Made by a program: the position numbers and the translations under genes. Shown one piece after another: positions 60,848-64,000 of a DNA stretch of 64,000 nt (positions within the stretch are counted from its first letter, which is position 1; every line of letters starts with the position of its first letter). Source of the DNA: Senegalimassilia sp003474385 (GTDB taxonomy: Bacteria; Actinomycetota; Coriobacteriia; Coriobacteriales; Eggerthellaceae); NCBI RefSeq assembly GCF_003474385.1, contig NZ_QUCY01000010.1, positions 1-64,000 on the forward strand, read 5' to 3'. Under the pieces are notes generated by a model. That model saw only the letters and a list, made by a program, of their open reading frames with translations, made no database searches and was not told the DNA's origin.

Positions 60848-63181
60848 TTACGCGCGCTTCACCAGATAGCACTTATGGATGCGCGGATTGCGCTCGAAAT
60901 CGTGCGGGATGGTTTGCGCCGTGATGTCCTCGAGCGCAACCCCGTACTTGCCCAGCTGCTCCATATCGGGCTTGAACGAGCGCAGATTGCAGCTGAACAC
61001 CGCCGTGCCCTCCTTGGTCAGCAAGCGGGAGACGCCCACCAGCAGCTCGACGTGATCGCGCTGCACGTCCCAGGTGCGCTTGCCCATGGATTTCGAGTTG
61101 CTGAACGTTGGCGGGTCCACAAAGATCAAATCGAAGCGGCGCGGGCTGCGGCGGCAATCGGTGATCCAGTTCATCACATCGCCGCGCTCGAAGCTGTGCG
61201 CACGCCCGGTGAAACCGTTTTGCTCCATGTTACGCTCGGCCCAATCAAGGTAGGTTTGCGACAGGTCGACCGTGACGGTTTCCACCGCCCCGCCCGCCGC
61301 GGCCTGGACCGTTGCCGAGCCCGTGTAAGCGAACAGGTTGAGGAAGCGCTTGCCCGCGGCCATCTTGCGCACCATAGCGCGCGTGTCGCGATGATCGAGG
61401 AACAGACCCGTGTCCAGATAGCCGGCAAGATCCACCTCAAGCAGGCACCCAGCCTCGTCGACATGCGTGACGTAGTTGCGCTTTCCCGCACCACGGTACT
61501 GCCCGCCGCCCTTTTCATGGCAGCGAACCTTCGAGAACACATGGTCGGGGCGAACGCCTAAGACAACCGGGGCCAACGTGAGGATATCATCGAAGCGACG
61601 GCGCGCCTTATCGGGGTCGATGGAGCGCGGCGGCGCATATTCTGCGATATGCAGGTACGTATTGCCCGCGGCCTGGCCCGCACCAGTGTACACGTCGATG
61701 GCGGCGGAATAATCCGGCAGGTCGGCATCGTAGACGCGATAGCACGTCACGCCTTCACGGCGCGCCCACTTCCGACGCTCCTTGGCAACCTTGCGCAGAC
61801 GGTCGGCGAACTGCTGCGAGGATTCCTCGAACACCTCTACCTTATGCTCCGCGCCGCCGTTGGCGTCCGGCACCACGGCCTGGGCAAGCTGCGCCGGGGG
61901 CCGCATGAACAGCAGCACCTGGGTTTCCACGCGTCCGCGGCCGAAACGCAGGATGTCGGCGGCATCAACGCCGAAGCGTCCCTGCACGCCCTGGCCGCCG
62001 GCGACCGCATACAAGCTGCCCGCCGGAACCGCTGCCGCCGCCTTCACGAACGCCGCTGCTTCGGCCTGAGCGCGGGCCTCGGACTGAATGCGGTCGCCTG
62101 CCGGCATGTTGGATGCCACCAGGCACGGACACAGCTTATCCTGGCCGGTGTCGGCCGCACGCCTGCTCTGCAGCCGCTCAGCCACATCGCACGCGCGTTT
62201 GGCCATATCGACCACGGTATGGGCATCGCCCAGCTCGATGCTGACGACCTGGCGCAAGCCGGCGCGCTTGGCGCGGTTACGAGCACGGGCGATGGCGGGG
62301 CTTGAGTTGGTGGCGCCCACGATGCGCACGCGCTCAAGATCGGGGCGGTCGGTTGCTGAGGCGTTCGCCGCACCGGCGCCGCCGACGGCCTCCAGGCCTT
62401 CCTCGAAGCGCTCATCGGCCTCGTCGAGCAGGCGTTCCCAAGCAGGTTCGTCGAACGCGGCCCAGCCCATGAAACCCCAGCGGCTGCGCGCCAGGCCCGG
62501 AGCCATATCGCACGCCGCCGCGGCAGCCTCCACCACCAGAGAACCGTCGCCGCACGCCGGGTCGACCAACGCAGCGGCGTTGCGCATGCCGCCCCACTCG
62601 CACATGGCCAGCACGCCCGCGGACAAGGCGCACTCGAGCGGGGCATCCTGACCCGCATCGGGCTCCAGATACGGGCGCGCATACAGCGATTCGCCGGAAA
62701 GGTCCAGCGAAACGGTGGCACGGCTGTCGCGGATGCGCACATCGATGTTGGCGTCGGCGTTGGCGCTATCCACATCGGGGCGCGATCCCGTGCGCTCCCT
62801 GAGCGCATCGCAGATGCCGTCCTTGACCTTCAGCTCGGTGAAATGCGTGTTGCGAAGCTCTTCGTTCATGCCGTGCGCGCGAACGGCGATGCTGGCGCCG
62901 GACGCGATGACCTCATGCCAGGGGATGCGGCGGATGCCCTCGTACAGCAAGCTGGCATCGCCGGCGTTCACGCGCTTGACCACCAGCGTGACGCGCGAGG
63001 CCAGACGAGACCACAGGCACACGCGCTGGGCCACAGCCGCCGTGCCGAAGAACGCCACGCCGCCGTGCAGCGGGCGGATGCGACGGCCGCGCAGGCGCTT
63101 GAGCTCGTCGGCAAGATATTGCTCGAACCCGGCCAGGCAGCTGGCGAAGAACTCGTATTCATCGTATGCGGGAGAAGTCAT
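60848..63181 (-). CDS. rlmKL: Bifunctional 23S rRNA methyltransferase RlmKL-like; RlmL half degenerate
   Basis: 777 aa. In E. coli the N-terminal half (RlmL) makes m2G2445 and the C-terminal half (RlmK) m7G2069. N-terminal THUMP region (FFASCLAGFEQYLADELKRL), then ALVDPACGDGSLVVEAAAAA as SAM motif I. Motif IV, normally N-P-P-[YF], reads CLVASNMPAGDR near residue 360, so the RlmL active site is probably lost. The RlmK half has FLNLFAYTGSATVQAAAGGA (motif I), and the intact LIFVDPPTFSNSKSMGK (motif IV). AAAGG precedes the ATG. The RlmK half is expected to be active; the RlmL half is doubtful. Confidence 0.88.
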   Translation of the reverse strand: MTSPAYDEYEFFASCLAGFEQYLADELKRLRGRRIRPLHGGVAFFGTAAVAQRVCLWSRLASRVTLVVKRVNAGDASLLYEGIRRIPWHEVIASGASIAVRAHGMNEELRNTHFTELKVKDGICDALRERTGSRPDVDSANADANIDVRIRDSRATVSLDLSGESLYARPYLEPDAGQDAPLECALSAGVLAMCEWGGMRNAAALVDPACGDGSLVVEAAAAACDMAPGLARSRWGFMGWAAFDEPAWERLLDEADERFEEGLEAVGGAGAANASATDRPDLERVRIVGATNSSPAIARARNRAKRAGLRQVVSIELGDAHTVVDMAKRACDVAERLQSRRAADTGQDKLCPCLVASNMPAGDRIQSEARAQAEAAAFVKAAAAVPAGSLYAVAGGQGVQGRFGVDAADILRFGRGRVETQVLLFMRPPAQLAQAVVPDANGGAEHKVEVFEESSQQFADRLRKVAKERRKWARREGVTCYRVYDADLPDYSAAIDVYTGAGQAAGNTYLHIAEYAPPRSIDPDKARRRFDDILTLAPVVLGVRPDHVFSKVRCHEKGGGQYRGAGKRNYVTHVDEAGCLLEVDLAGYLDTGLFLDHRDTRAMVRKMAAGKRFLNLFAYTGSATVQAAAGGAVETVTVDLSQTYLDWAERNMEQNGFTGRAHSFERGDVMNWITDCRRSPRRFDLIFVDPPTFSNSKSMGKRTWDVQRDHVELLVGVSRLLTKEGTAVFSCNLRSFKPDMEQLGKYGVALEDITAQTIPHDFERNPRIHKCYLVKRA

Positions 63182-63236
63182 CTGGATGCCTTTCGTGGGC
63201 GATGGGTCTAGCTAGGGGCGTTTGCCACCCGAAAAG

Positions 63237-63262
63237 AAACGCGGGCCTTACGACCCGCGTTT
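63237..63262 (-). terminator. Terminator of the sigma factor gene
   Basis: 9-bp stem AAACGCGGG/CCCGCGTTT; TTTCTTTTC follows on the minus strand. Confidence 0.85.
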
Positions 63263-63265
63263 CCG

Positions 63266-64000
<735 letters not shown>

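Overview
The window is a piece of a high-GC (about 60-65% in genes) bacterial chromosome. It most resembles the Eggerthellaceae/Coriobacteriia, the anaerobic actinobacterial gut lineage. The evidence is an arginine deiminase (ADI) operon, a GlnR-type regulator beside glnA, FabK as the enoyl-ACP reductase of a compact type II fatty-acid operon, and several genes whose start codon lies about 7 nt after a -10 element. This placement is an inference from gene content; no rRNA or species-level marker is present. There is no IS element, prophage or CRISPR array. Most of the window is core housekeeping on the minus strand.

Layout. 1-2641: ADI operon arcA-arcB-arcC (arcC cut by the window edge), which makes ATP from arginine. 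It has unusual RNA structures in its leader and between its genes. 2642-4200: an AT-rich gap, then tRNA-Arg(UCU), another gene-poor gap, and tRNA-Pro(UGG)-tRNA-Gly(UCC). 4211-8117: rdgB, murI, a ybaK-type deacylase and a membrane-anchored L,D-transpeptidase. 8186-8620: a small membrane-protein gene broken by an in-frame TAG. 8725-10063: trans-translation locus (tmRNA, an acidic unknown protein, SmpB). 10068-14908: accessory enzymes (M42 peptidase, YhcH, DUF523, NifX-like, NUDIX, a membrane-anchored linear-amide C-N hydrolase). 15283-18729: a SWIM-SNF2 helicase.

18870-25896: fatty-acid synthesis operon fabK-fabD-fabG-fabF-fabZ-accDA. The carboxyltransferase is one AccD-AccA polypeptide with an extra N-terminal domain that looks like a relic of biotin carboxylase. 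26117-31230: ftsE-ftsX, an S41 protease and rnr (RNase R); rnr contains an assembly gap. 31275-33071: split transketolase. 33230-37234: prfB (a variant stop-codon-reading motif) and secA. 37500-40025: a large BTAD/ATPase regulator. 40306-46778: L21-L27, then obg-proB-proA, a nadD-yqeK fusion and rsfS. 47002-51784: polA and glnA-glnR, with a GlnR-box-like site. 52050-53516: a MetNI-like transporter. 53733-57023: glycosyltransferase, DegT aminotransferase and priming sugar transferase, a small surface-glycan set. 57278-64000: trpS, a LUD protein, tRNA-Met and tRNA-Val, a YczE-like membrane protein, an RlmKL-like methyltransferase with a degenerate RlmL motif, and the 3' part of the primary sigma factor gene.

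I see no complete new defence or metabolic system. The most interesting signals are: the repeated 8-bp inverted-repeat arms on both sides of arcA and the branched terminator before arcC; the extra domain on AccDA; the SPT (not SPF) motif in release factor 2; the lost NPPY motif in the RlmL half of RlmKL; the GlnR circuit at glnA; and the TAG-interrupted small membrane gene.
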